Shown one piece after another: positions 50,227 to 58,027 of a stretch of DNA of 64,000 nucleotides. The notes beneath the pieces were generated by a model that was not told the DNA's origin, did no database searches, and saw only the letters and a program-made list of their open reading frames with translations. Made by a program: the position numbers and the translations under genes. Every line of letters begins with the position of its first letter. Position 1 is the first letter of the stretch. This DNA is from Anaerofilum hominis (lineage in GTDB: Bacteria; Bacillota; Clostridia; Oscillospirales; Ruminococcaceae): NCBI RefSeq assembly GCF_014287275.1, contig NZ_JACONZ010000005.1:186001-250000 (forward strand). The letters are read 5' to 3'.

Positions 50227-50970
50227 ATGTCGAGAAAAGCAATGATCTTCCGGGGCGGCTGGGACGGCCACGAGCCGAAAAAGGTGAGCGAGCGCTTTAA
50301 AAAGCTGCTGGAAAAAGAGGACTTCGAGGTGGACGTGTTCGACACCCAGGAGTGCCTGGCGGAGACCGAGCCCCTGCTCAAATACGACCTGATCATCCCG
50401 ATGTGGACCCAGGGGCAGATGGACGACCGCTACGCGTTCCATCTGGCCGAGGCGGTGGAGAGCGGCGTGGGCCTGGGCGGCGCCCACGGCGGCATGTGCG
50501 ATTCGTTCCGCTGGAACATCGAGTATCAGTTCATGACCGGCAGCCAGTGGGTGGCCCACCCGGGCGACACCTGGTACCACCACATCTCCGACCTGTCGCC
50601 GGACAATCTGGCCTTTGTGCAGCAGTTCTACCCCTCGCCCGACGACGGCTTCGAGACCACCTACACCGTCAACATCAAGCGCGGCGCAGCCTCCCCGATC
50701 GTCGAGGGCATCCCCGATTTCCAGGTGCGCACCGAGCAGTACTATCTGCACCTCGACCCCTGCGTGAACGTGCTGGCCACCACCCTGGTCACCACCACCG
50801 GGCCGCACAGTTCCAACGGGCCGGTGGCCATGCCGGTCGTCTACACCAAGCTCTGGGGCAAGGGCCGCGTGTTCTACAGCTCGCTGGGCCATGTGGACCG
50901 CATCTATGACGAGGCGCCCGAGGCGCAGGAGATCGTGCGCCGCGGCCTGCTGTGGGCGGCCCGCAAGTAA
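50227..50970 (+). CDS. ThuA-domain protein
   Basis: This 247-residue protein has the class I glutamine amidotransferase-like ThuA fold: MIFRGGWDGHEPKK, LIIPMWTQGQMD, GVGLGGAHGGMCDSFR, GGQWVAHPG-type SQWVAHPGDTWYHH, and GKGRVFYSSLGHV. ThuA was first tied to trehalose use in Rhizobium; the fold often occurs with dehydrogenases acting on 3-keto sugars. It follows the isomerase/epimerase gene by 59 bp. AGGAG precedes the ATG. Confidence 0.9.
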   Translation: MSRKAMIFRGGWDGHEPKKVSERFKKLLEKEDFEVDVFDTQECLAETEPLLKYDLIIPMWTQGQMDDRYAFHLAEAVESGVGLGGAHGGMCDSFRWNIEYQFMTGSQWVAHPGDTWYHHISDLSPDNLAFVQQFYPSPDDGFETTYTVNIKRGAASPIVEGIPDFQVRTEQYYLHLDPCVNVLATTLVTTTGPHSSNGPVAMPVVYTKLWGKGRVFYSSLGHVDRIYDEAPEAQEIVRRGLLWAARK

Positions 50971-51021
50971 GAGGCCCCGGCACGGGCCGGTAAAGGCACG
51001 CCCCGCCGGGACGTGGCCCGC

Positions 51022-51065
51022 AAAAAAACGGCGCAGTCCTCGCATGAGCGGCTGCGCCGTTTTTG
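51022..51065 (+). terminator. Terminator of the first sugar operon
   Basis: AAAAAAACGGCGCAG / CTGCGCCGTTTTT around a loop with CTCGCATGAG, about 50 bp after the ThuA gene. Confidence 0.9.
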
Positions 51066-51209
51066 ATGGGCCCCTTATTATTACATTATATATGTAAAGA
51101 AACCGTAAAAAGTCACGGCGGAGAAACAGGCCGCCGCAGACAGACCCGGGCGGCCGGGACAGGCGGCGGACAGGCCGCCGCAAAAGATGAAACCAGATGG
51201 GGGTTGGAT

Positions 51210-52112
51210 ATGAAGATTTTGTGCTATGGCTCGTTGAATGTGGATCATGTCTACGGGGTGGACCACTTTGTCCGGGGCGGGGAGACGATCCCCTCCCTGA
51301 GCAGGGAGCTGTTCTGCGGCGGAAAAGGGCTGAACCAGTCGGTGGCGCTGGCGCGCGCCGGCGGCGAGGTGTACCATGCGGGCAAGGTGGGCGCGGACGG
51401 CGGCATGCTGCTGGACCGCCTGAGACAAAACGGCGTCAATGTGGACCACGTCAGCGTCAGCGCCGATCTGCCCACCGGCCACGCGGTCATCCAGGTGGAC
51501 GCAAAAGGGCAGAACTGCATCATCGTCTGCGCCGGGGCGAACGGCTCGATCACAGAGCAGGAGATGGACGAGGTCCTCTCCCACTTTGGCCAGGGGGACA
51601 TCCTGCTGCTGCAAAATGAGATCAACGGCATCGGCACGCTCATGCGCAAGGCCTACGGGCGCGGCATGCAGATCGCCCTCAACCCTTCGCCCATCGACCG
51701 GAAGCTGGCCTCGCTGGAAGAGCTGCGCTATGTGACCTGGTTCATCCTCAACGAGGTGGAGGGCTGCGAGCTCACCGGGCAGCGGGAGGGCGCGGAGATC
51801 TGCAGCGCCCTGCTCCAAAAATATCCGCGCGCCCGGGTGGTGCTCACGCTGGGCAAAAAGGGCTGCCTGTACCGGGACGGCGAAAAGACCGCCGCCCACG
51901 GCATCTACGACGTGCCGGTGGTGGACACCACCGCGGCGGGGGACACCTTTACCGGCTATTTTCTGGCGGGGGTCACCGACGGCCTGCCGGTGGAGCGGAT
52001 CCTGGAGCTGGCCAGCAAGGCCTCCTCGCTGGCGGTCAGCCGCCGGGGCGCGGCGGATTCCATCCCGGCGCGGGCCGAGGTGGAGGCCTGCGCGCTTGCC
52101 CTTTTGGGGTGA
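51210..52112 (+). CDS. PfkB-family carbohydrate kinase 1
   Basis: This 300-residue ribokinase-like enzyme has CYGSLNVDHVYGVDHF, the substrate-site CGGKGLNQSVALARAGGEV, NPSP, NEVEG and the catalytic motif DTTAAGDTFTGYF. It is a close paralog of the kinase at 62621. It starts a second unit with a membrane protein and an M81 hydrolase. The GGKG-NQS pattern fits ribokinase, though nucleoside or other pentose kinases remain possible. Confidence 0.9.
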   Translation: MKILCYGSLNVDHVYGVDHFVRGGETIPSLSRELFCGGKGLNQSVALARAGGEVYHAGKVGADGGMLLDRLRQNGVNVDHVSVSADLPTGHAVIQVDAKGQNCIIVCAGANGSITEQEMDEVLSHFGQGDILLLQNEINGIGTLMRKAYGRGMQIALNPSPIDRKLASLEELRYVTWFILNEVEGCELTGQREGAEICSALLQKYPRARVVLTLGKKGCLYRDGEKTAAHGIYDVPVVDTTAAGDTFTGYFLAGVTDGLPVERILELASKASSLAVSRRGAADSIPARAEVEACALALLG

Positions 52113-52120
52113 GAGCGGCG

Positions 52121-52786
52121 ATGAAAAAGAAAAAAGGCATCAAAAAGGGGTTTCAGCAGGCCGGTTTTCCGCTGAAAGTCCTCGGCACGCTGGCCGGCAT
52201 GCTGATGATCGGCTTTGCTATGGCGGGTATGTATCTGGGCGATCTCGGGGCTGACCCGATCTCGATCCTGATGGAGGGGGCCGCGCGCGCGGCGGGGCTC
52301 AGCAAGGGGATGGGCGCCAACCTGGTGAACCTGGCGTTTTTCCTCTTTGCCCTGCTGTTCAACCGGCGCAGCATCCGCTGGGCCACCCTGATCTCGGTGC
52401 TCGCCATGGGCCCCAGCGTCGACCTGGGCCTGTGGGTGCTGGGCGCCCTGCTGCCCGCGCAGATGAGCTTCCCCGTGCGGCTGCTGCTGGGGGCGGCGTC
52501 CTGCGCGCTGCTGGGCTTTGCCATTGGCTTTTACCTGTCTTTTGATTTCGGCGCGACCCCCTCCGACAGCGTGGCGCTCTGGCTCCGGGACACCTTTCAC
52601 CTGCGCTACCGGGTCTGTTCCTGGCTGCTCTACTGCTTTGCCTTTGCGGTGGGCTGGGCCCTGGGCGGCACGGTGGGGGTGGTGACGGTGCTGGGGCTGG
52701 CGCTGCCGGGACTGATCGCGGATCTCGTTCTCGCCCGGCTGCAGGCGGGCCCCGCCCCGCGGCCGGAAGAAAAAAAGGAGGCCTGA
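52121..52786 (+). CDS. YczE-like integral membrane protein
   Basis: About 221 residues from the ATG at 52121; a GTG overlapping the kinase stop at 52109 is an alternative. It has five helices and features of the YczE/YitT-like family: GMYLGDLGADPISILMEG, LFNRRSIRWATLISVLAMG and GFAIGFYLSFDFGATPSDSV. The mechanism is unknown; transport is proposed. It is coupled to the kinase upstream and to the M81 gene downstream (1-bp gap). Confidence 0.82.
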   Translation: MKKKKGIKKGFQQAGFPLKVLGTLAGMLMIGFAMAGMYLGDLGADPISILMEGAARAAGLSKGMGANLVNLAFFLFALLFNRRSIRWATLISVLAMGPSVDLGLWVLGALLPAQMSFPVRLLLGAASCALLGFAIGFYLSFDFGATPSDSVALWLRDTFHLRYRVCSWLLYCFAFAVGWALGGTVGVVTVLGLALPGLIADLVLARLQAGPAPRPEEKKEA

Positions 52787-52787
52787 A

Positions 52788-54224
52788 ATGAAAGTGATGA
52801 TCGGCGCCCTCGCGCATGAATCCAACGACTTCTGCCCTCATCTCACCACCCGGGAGATGTTCGAGTTTTACAGCGGGGATGAGGTGGCGCGCCACCTGCC
52901 GGTGGCGGACATCTTTGAGGAGGCGGGCGTGGAGGTGATCCCCTCCATCTACGCCGCGGCGGAGTCCTACGGGCCGGTGGAAGAGCAGACGTTCCTCTAT
53001 TTTGAAAAGATGATCCTGGACACCGTGCGGGCGAACCCGGACCTGGACGGCATCTGGATGTTCTGCCACGGCGCCATGAATGTGCAGAACATCGGCAGCG
53101 GCGAGTACCGGCTGGCCTGTGACCTGCGGGCCCTGGTGGGAGAAAACTGTGTGATCTCTTTCGGCATGGACCTGCACGGCAACCTGGAAGAGGACCTTGC
53201 AAACCAGGTCAATATCTTCCGCTGCTACCACACCGCGCCCCACACCGACCAGCGCGACACCTACCGGCGCACGGCCCGCGCGCTGGTGGAATACCTGCGG
53301 TACGGTCACCGCCTGCACCCGCAGCTGCGCAAGCTGCCCATGATCTTTCCCGGAGAGATGGCAGCCACCACGGTGGAGCCGTTCAAAAGCATCATCGCCT
53401 ACATGGACGAGCTGGAGCGCAGGCCGGAGGTGCTGTGCGCCAGCTGCTATATCGGTTTTGCCTGGACCGACGCGGCGCGCACCTCTTCCGCCGTGGCGGT
53501 GGTGCCGGCCGCGCCGGAGCATGAACAGCTCTGCGCACAGCTGGCGGACGACCTGGCGCAGAGGGTCTTTGCCCGCCGGCGGGAGTTCGGCTTTGAGATG
53601 ACGGCGCTGCCTCCCCGCGAGACGGCCCTCGCCTCTCTGTACGAGCTGCCGCCCCCCTGCTGCGTGACCGATATGGGCGACAACCCCACCGCCGGCACCA
53701 CCGGCGGCGGCACCGTGCTGCTGCGGGAGTATCTGGCCGCCGCGGACGGGAAAAAGCGGGTGCTCATCGCCGGCATCTGCGACCCGCAGGCTTTCGCCGT
53801 CTGCCGGGCCCATCGGGAGGGGGATGTGTTCGACCTCTCCATCGGCATGGAGATCGACGAGGTGACCCGCCCGGTGCAGGTGCGCGCGGTCTGCCGGGGC
53901 TGCCGCAGCGTGCTGGGCTACCGGATCGCCTCCGTGCCCCCCATCAAGCGCTGCGAGGCGGCGATCGTCTCGGTGGGCGGGGTGGACGTGGTGATCACCG
54001 ACCGGGCCTACGCGTTCACGCAGAAGGTGAATTTTTCCTCCTGCGGGCTGGATCCCAGCAGCTATGACGTCTTTGTCACCAAGTTCGGCTACATCTTCCC
54101 GGAACTCAAAGAGATGGGCAAAAGCTTCATCATGTCCAACACCCCGGGCGAGAGCTATCAGATGATCACCGAATTCAACTACAAAAAGATCCGCCGCCCC
54201 ATCTACCCCCTGGACGATATCTGA
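52788..54224 (+). CDS. M81-family metallohydrolase (microcystinase C/MlrC-like)
   Basis: This 478-residue protein matches the M81/MlrC family: IGALAHESNDFCP at the start, a FCHGAMNVQNIGSGE segment, ISFGMDLHGN and YHTAPHTDQRDT with the zinc-binding Asp and His residues, then TDMGDNPTAGTTGGGT. MlrC hydrolyses linear peptides of microcystin; family members also act on amides and lactone-like compounds. In a sugar island it may open an N-acyl or lactone group. The ATG at 52788 has AGGAGG upstream. Confidence 0.9.
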   Translation: MKVMIGALAHESNDFCPHLTTREMFEFYSGDEVARHLPVADIFEEAGVEVIPSIYAAAESYGPVEEQTFLYFEKMILDTVRANPDLDGIWMFCHGAMNVQNIGSGEYRLACDLRALVGENCVISFGMDLHGNLEEDLANQVNIFRCYHTAPHTDQRDTYRRTARALVEYLRYGHRLHPQLRKLPMIFPGEMAATTVEPFKSIIAYMDELERRPEVLCASCYIGFAWTDAARTSSAVAVVPAAPEHEQLCAQLADDLAQRVFARRREFGFEMTALPPRETALASLYELPPPCCVTDMGDNPTAGTTGGGTVLLREYLAAADGKKRVLIAGICDPQAFAVCRAHREGDVFDLSIGMEIDEVTRPVQVRAVCRGCRSVLGYRIASVPPIKRCEAAIVSVGGVDVVITDRAYAFTQKVNFSSCGLDPSSYDVFVTKFGYIFPELKEMGKSFIMSNTPGESYQMITEFNYKKIRRPIYPLDDI

Positions 54225-54306
54225 GCCAGAGGCGGACCGATGGAGGGGCCTTTTAAAAGCCGATCCATTTGTTAAGAACAGAAAAAACCGCAGGAAAAAC
54301 CGGTAA

Positions 54307-54353
54307 GGAAAAAGACGGAGAGACGCAGCGACGGCGCTCTTCGTCTTTTTTTG
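54307..54353 (+). terminator. Terminator after the M81 gene
   Basis: AAAGACGGAGAG / CTCTTCGTCTTTTTTT hairpin with a 14-base loop, 80 bp after the stop. Confidence 0.7.
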
Positions 54354-54453
54354 TCAGCGGGGCCGGAAAAGGAGGAGCAGCAGCGCAGATCCGCGGGAAA
54401 ACAGCTGTTTTAAATCGCCAAAAATGAAAGGGCAAGATTAGGCAGAATAGCAA

Positions 54454-54482
54454 TAGAAAACCGAAAAAAAAGATGATATACT
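54454..54482 (+). promoter_or_regulatory. Promoter of LacI-2
   Basis: TAGAAA (54454-54459) and TATACT (54477-54482) are 17 bp apart. The operator at 54496-54515 begins near position +7, so bound repressor would block transcription. Confidence 0.55.
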
Positions 54483-54495
54483 AAGGGCACAGATT

Positions 54496-54515
54496 TAAGG
54501 TTAACGTTTACCTTA
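54496..54515. promoter_or_regulatory. LacI-2 operator O2
   Basis: TAAGGTTAAC-GTTTACCTTA, a 20-bp palindrome with one mismatch, between the promoter and start codon of LacI-2. Confidence 0.8.
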
Positions 54516-54542
54516 TCGAGTAAGTCATCGCGCAGGAGTAAT

Positions 54543-55529
54543 ATGGGTGTAACGCTGAGGGATGTCGCAAAAAAAGCGGGAGTCTCCGCGGTCACTGTGT
54601 CAAAGGTCGTCAACGGTACGGACCAGCATATCAGTGAAGAGACGCGGCTGCGGATCCAGAAAATCGTAAAAGAACTGGGATATGTTCCCAACGCGGTGGC
54701 AAAAGGCCTGAAAGAAAAACGGACCAATATGCTGGGTTTTCTTTTACCGGATATTTCGAACTCTTTTTTTCCAGAGGTCGCCCGGGGCATCGAGGATATG
54801 GCAAAGGTCCATGGCTTCGGCGTAGTGATGTGCAATACGGACGACAGCGCCGAGCAGGAGACCGAGCGCATCCGCTTTTTATCTTCGCGGATGGTGGACG
54901 GGATTGTTTTTGCCCGGGCGCTGAAAAACAGCAATATGAGACAGCTGCTCAGTTCTGGACTGCCAGTGGTCGTGGTCGACCGGGACATAGAAACGGAACA
55001 TACGGGGATGGGGCAGATCTTTGTAGACACCCAGCGCGGGATCTATGAGAGCACCAGCCTGCTGATCGGAGCGGGCTGCAAAAAAATTGCTTTTATCTCC
55101 GCGGAGTACGCCGCCAGATTCGACCGTTACCAGGGGTATTGCGACGCGCTGCAGCAGGCCGGGCTTCCAGTGGAGCCGAAACGGGTCTATAAAGATCACT
55201 ATGATGTCAAGACCGGCTATGAGGGTCTTTACCGCATTTTGGCGAATACCGAGATCGACGGCGTAGTGTGCGGCAACGATATGATCGCGGTGGGCGTGCT
55301 CAACGCCCTGAAAGAAAAGGGGATCAGCGTACCGGGGCAGGTCAAGGTGATCGGTTTTGACGATGTTTACTTTTCACGATATCTTAGCCCGCCACTGACG
55401 ACCGTTTATCAGCCCGCATACCAGATGGGGTCGGCGGCTGCGGAGATGCTGATCGACCATATCCTCTATCAAAAGCCGCTCTATAAAAAAAATTTGGACT
55501 TTGAACTGCGGATACGCAATACGGTATAA
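54543..55529 (+). CDS. LacI-family transcriptional regulator 2
   Basis: This 328-residue repressor has a typical N-terminal HTH (VTLRDVAKKAGVSAVTVSKV), the hinge AVAKGLKEKRTNMLGF and a sugar-binding effector domain (PDISNSFFPEVARGIEDMA, VDGVVCGNDMIAVGVL-type block). The ATG at 54543 follows CAGGAG. It is a paralog of LacI-1 with almost the same operator. Operators lie before its own gene and twice before the esterase operon, so it most likely controls both. Confidence 0.94.
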   Translation: MGVTLRDVAKKAGVSAVTVSKVVNGTDQHISEETRLRIQKIVKELGYVPNAVAKGLKEKRTNMLGFLLPDISNSFFPEVARGIEDMAKVHGFGVVMCNTDDSAEQETERIRFLSSRMVDGIVFARALKNSNMRQLLSSGLPVVVVDRDIETEHTGMGQIFVDTQRGIYESTSLLIGAGCKKIAFISAEYAARFDRYQGYCDALQQAGLPVEPKRVYKDHYDVKTGYEGLYRILANTEIDGVVCGNDMIAVGVLNALKEKGISVPGQVKVIGFDDVYFSRYLSPPLTTVYQPAYQMGSAAAEMLIDHILYQKPLYKKNLDFELRIRNTV

Positions 55530-55723
55530 AAGCGGAGAAAACCGCAGTTCTGCTTTTGCAGAAAAAATGAAAAGGTGAGGCACGGCGCCTGCCGCTCTCG
55601 CGGGGGAGCGGCGCCTGCGGCCCGCAAAGGGGCAAGCCGGACGACCGCATCCGCAGACACTGCAGAATGTCGGATTTTTCTCTTTTCAAAAACAAGCCGG
55701 GATGGAAAGAGTTTATATTTTTA

Positions 55724-55743
55724 TAAGGTAAACGTTAACCTAA
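55724..55743. promoter_or_regulatory. Upstream operator O3 of the esterase operon
   Basis: TAAGGTAAACGTTAACCTAA, a near-perfect palindrome, centred at 55733/55734. It overlaps an AT-rich TTATATTTTTATAAG stretch that may be the -10 region. Confidence 0.78.
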
Positions 55744-55808
55744 AATTTGTGGGGTTTTCACGGACACGAGGACAGAGAAGCTAAGCCTCTAAAGAAGTTG
55801 TCCAACAA

Positions 55809-55826
55809 AAGGTAAACGTTAACCTT
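55809..55826. promoter_or_regulatory. Downstream operator O4 of the esterase operon
   Basis: AAGGTAAACGTTAACCTT, centred at 55817/55818, 84 bp from O3. The distance equals about eight helical turns, suiting a DNA loop. Confidence 0.8.
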
Positions 55827-55858
55827 ATCAATTCAATCAAAGAAAGGGAGAAAAAAAC

Positions 55859-56812
55859 ATGAAAAAGTATGAGCCGATCTTGCAGTGCGAGTACGGCCCG
55901 CTGGCCGACAAGGTCTGTCTGGAGCCGGACTATTTCAAAGGCTTTGAACCGGCCCGCAGGCAGGAGATCGTGGCAAAAGAGGCCCGGTTCTACCGCAGCA
56001 TTACAGACGCCTTTTCGGTGGACAGCCAGCTGGAAAAAGCCTATGTGACCTATCCGTCCTATGACGGGGCTGAAATCAAAATGAAATACTATAAGCCCCT
56101 GAAAAAAGGCGACAGGCGCCCGGCCTGGATCTTTATCCACGGCGGCGGCTACATGACCTGCAGCGTAGAGACCCATGATTTCGTCCCCTCCTATGTGGCG
56201 GCAAATGCGGACGTTGTGGCCTTTTCGGTCGAGTACCGTCTGGCCCCCGAGTACAAGTTCCCGGTGGGGCTGGAGGACTGCTATGAGGCGGTCCGCTGGG
56301 TGTGGGCGCACGCGGAGGAGTTCGGCGTGGATCCCGACAGGATCAGCCTGGGTGGCGACAGCGGCGGCGGCAACTTCACCGCGGTGCTCACCCTGATGGC
56401 CCGGGAGCGCGGGGAGTTCACGCTGGACAAACAGGTGCTGATCTATCCGGGCACGGATATGTCGGGCACGGTGGAGAAAAAGTCGCCCAAGGTTTATCCT
56501 CCCATTGGGGACGAGCGCAGCAAAGACAGCGGCCCTGTCGCTTTTTATGCCGGCAAGGACGTAGACCTGACCGACCCCCATCTCTCTCCGCTGCTGGCGG
56601 ACAGTCATGCGGAGCTGCCCAGCGCTCTCTTTATTCTGGCCGAGTGTGATCCGCTGGTAGACGACGGGCTGATGTACGCAAAGGCGCTGCAGGACGACGG
56701 TGTGGCGGTGGAGTGCCATGTGTACAAAGGCATGCCGCACGCGTTTATCCTGCGCACCTACACAGAGACCTTTGCGGCGCTGGACAAGATCTGCGCATTT
56801 ATGAAAGCCTGA
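55859..56812 (+). CDS. Alpha/beta hydrolase (hormone-sensitive lipase family esterase)
   Basis: This 317-residue esterase carries the oxyanion motif HGGGY (residues 94-98), the nucleophile elbow GGDSGGG (Ser168), the acid in ECDPLVDD and the His in GMPHAF. No signal peptide is present, so it acts in the cytosol. As first gene of the second transport operon under LacI-2 control, it may remove acyl groups from an imported sugar ester. AGGGAG precedes the ATG. Confidence 0.92.
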   Translation: MKKYEPILQCEYGPLADKVCLEPDYFKGFEPARRQEIVAKEARFYRSITDAFSVDSQLEKAYVTYPSYDGAEIKMKYYKPLKKGDRRPAWIFIHGGGYMTCSVETHDFVPSYVAANADVVAFSVEYRLAPEYKFPVGLEDCYEAVRWVWAHAEEFGVDPDRISLGGDSGGGNFTAVLTLMARERGEFTLDKQVLIYPGTDMSGTVEKKSPKVYPPIGDERSKDSGPVAFYAGKDVDLTDPHLSPLLADSHAELPSALFILAECDPLVDDGLMYAKALQDDGVAVECHVYKGMPHAFILRTYTETFAALDKICAFMKA

Positions 56813-56889
56813 AAGGGGCTAAAGCAAGTCTGCTTTTCACGCGGCTGCGTGAATGGATAAAGAAACAAAAAAGAAAAAAGGAGACTATC

Positions 56890-57885
56890 ATGAAAAAAGC
56901 AATGGCATTGATCCTTACTCTGGCAATGGCGATTTCACTGGCTGCCTGCGGCGGCTCCGGCAGCTCCAGCACACCGCCCGCCTCGGGCGCGGCTTCCGGC
57001 GGCGTGGCTTCCGCTGCGGGCAAGGAGAAGATTTTGATGGGCCTGGCGATGCACAACCAGTCGGCGGACTGGGCGGTGCGCTTTCAGGAGGCGTTTTTGG
57101 AAGCTGCGGCGGAAAAGGACGTGGAGGTCACCTTTACGGATGCCAACAGCGTGGCGGCCACACAGGTGAGCAACATTGAAGACCTGGTCTCGCAAAATAT
57201 TGACGTGCTGGTGGTGCTGCCCGCCGATTATTCGGCACTGGGACAGGCGCTGAAATATGCCGATGACAACGGGGTGCCCATCGTCAATGCGGATTCCCGC
57301 GTGGTGAAAGAGGATCAGCCCCTGGTGTCCAGCTTTATCTCTGCGGACAACTACAAAGCAGGCTATACCCTGGGCGAATATCTGGCCGACACACTGCCCG
57401 AGGGCGCCACGGTGGGCACCTTGAACAAGCCCGAGATCGCTGCCATCGGCGACCGGTTTGTGGGCATGGAGGATGCTTTTAAAGACAAGGGCAGAGACGA
57501 TCTCATCATCGCGGAAAAAATCGTCACCGACACCAACCAGGCGGCGACCTATACCGAGGACATGCTGATGTCCACCCCGGAGATCACCACCTTTGTCGCG
57601 CTCAACGACGGTACCGCCCTCACCTGCTATGCTACCTGCAAGCAGCTGAACCGGGAGGATGTGCGCGTCTACGGTTTTGACGGCTCCCCCGCCGGCAAGC
57701 AGTCCATTGCGGACGGAGAGATGGCCGGCACGCTGGTGTACTCCCCGGTAGATCTGGCCCGAGCTTCTTTTGAAGCTGCGTACGCCATCTGCACCGGTGC
57801 GGACTATGAACAGGACTTCCAGATCCCCATGTGGATGATCAGCCCGGAGAACATCGCAGAGCGCGATCTGAAAAATTGGGAGTGA
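56890..57885 (+). CDS. Sugar ABC transporter substrate-binding lipoprotein 2 (RbsB-type)
   Basis: This 331-residue protein has a lipobox SLAAC (Cys20), a Gly/Ser/Pro linker and the type I sugar-binding fold: GLAMHNQSADWAVRFQEAF, NSVAATQVSNIEDLVSQNID, ADSRVVKEDQPLV and RVYGFDGSPAGKQSI. The match to RbsB-1 is limited, so the ligands probably differ. The ATG at 56890 follows AAAGGAG. A long hairpin separates it from the ATPase gene. Confidence 0.92.
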   Translation: MKKAMALILTLAMAISLAACGGSGSSSTPPASGAASGGVASAAGKEKILMGLAMHNQSADWAVRFQEAFLEAAAEKDVEVTFTDANSVAATQVSNIEDLVSQNIDVLVVLPADYSALGQALKYADDNGVPIVNADSRVVKEDQPLVSSFISADNYKAGYTLGEYLADTLPEGATVGTLNKPEIAAIGDRFVGMEDAFKDKGRDDLIIAEKIVTDTNQAATYTEDMLMSTPEITTFVALNDGTALTCYATCKQLNREDVRVYGFDGSPAGKQSIADGEMAGTLVYSPVDLARASFEAAYAICTGADYEQDFQIPMWMISPENIAERDLKNWE

Positions 57886-57929
57886 CCCCTTTCCCCGCGC
57901 AAAGGCGATAGCCAGGTAACATCATCGGG

Positions 57930-58005
57930 AAAAGGGCGGCGCTGCCTGGGCAAGCGGTTTAAGGGGCTTCTTAGACCACGCGCTCTCGCACCGCGCCGCC
58001 CTTTT
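57930..58005 (+). promoter_or_regulatory. Intercistronic stem-loop after binding-protein gene 2
   Basis: AAAAGGGCGGCG and CGCCGCCCTTTT pair across about 52 bases, between rbsB-2 and rbsA-2. With a T-rich 3' arm it may act as a leaky terminator. Confidence 0.65.
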
Positions 58006-58027
58006 CTCTGTCAAGGAGGGAAAGGCT

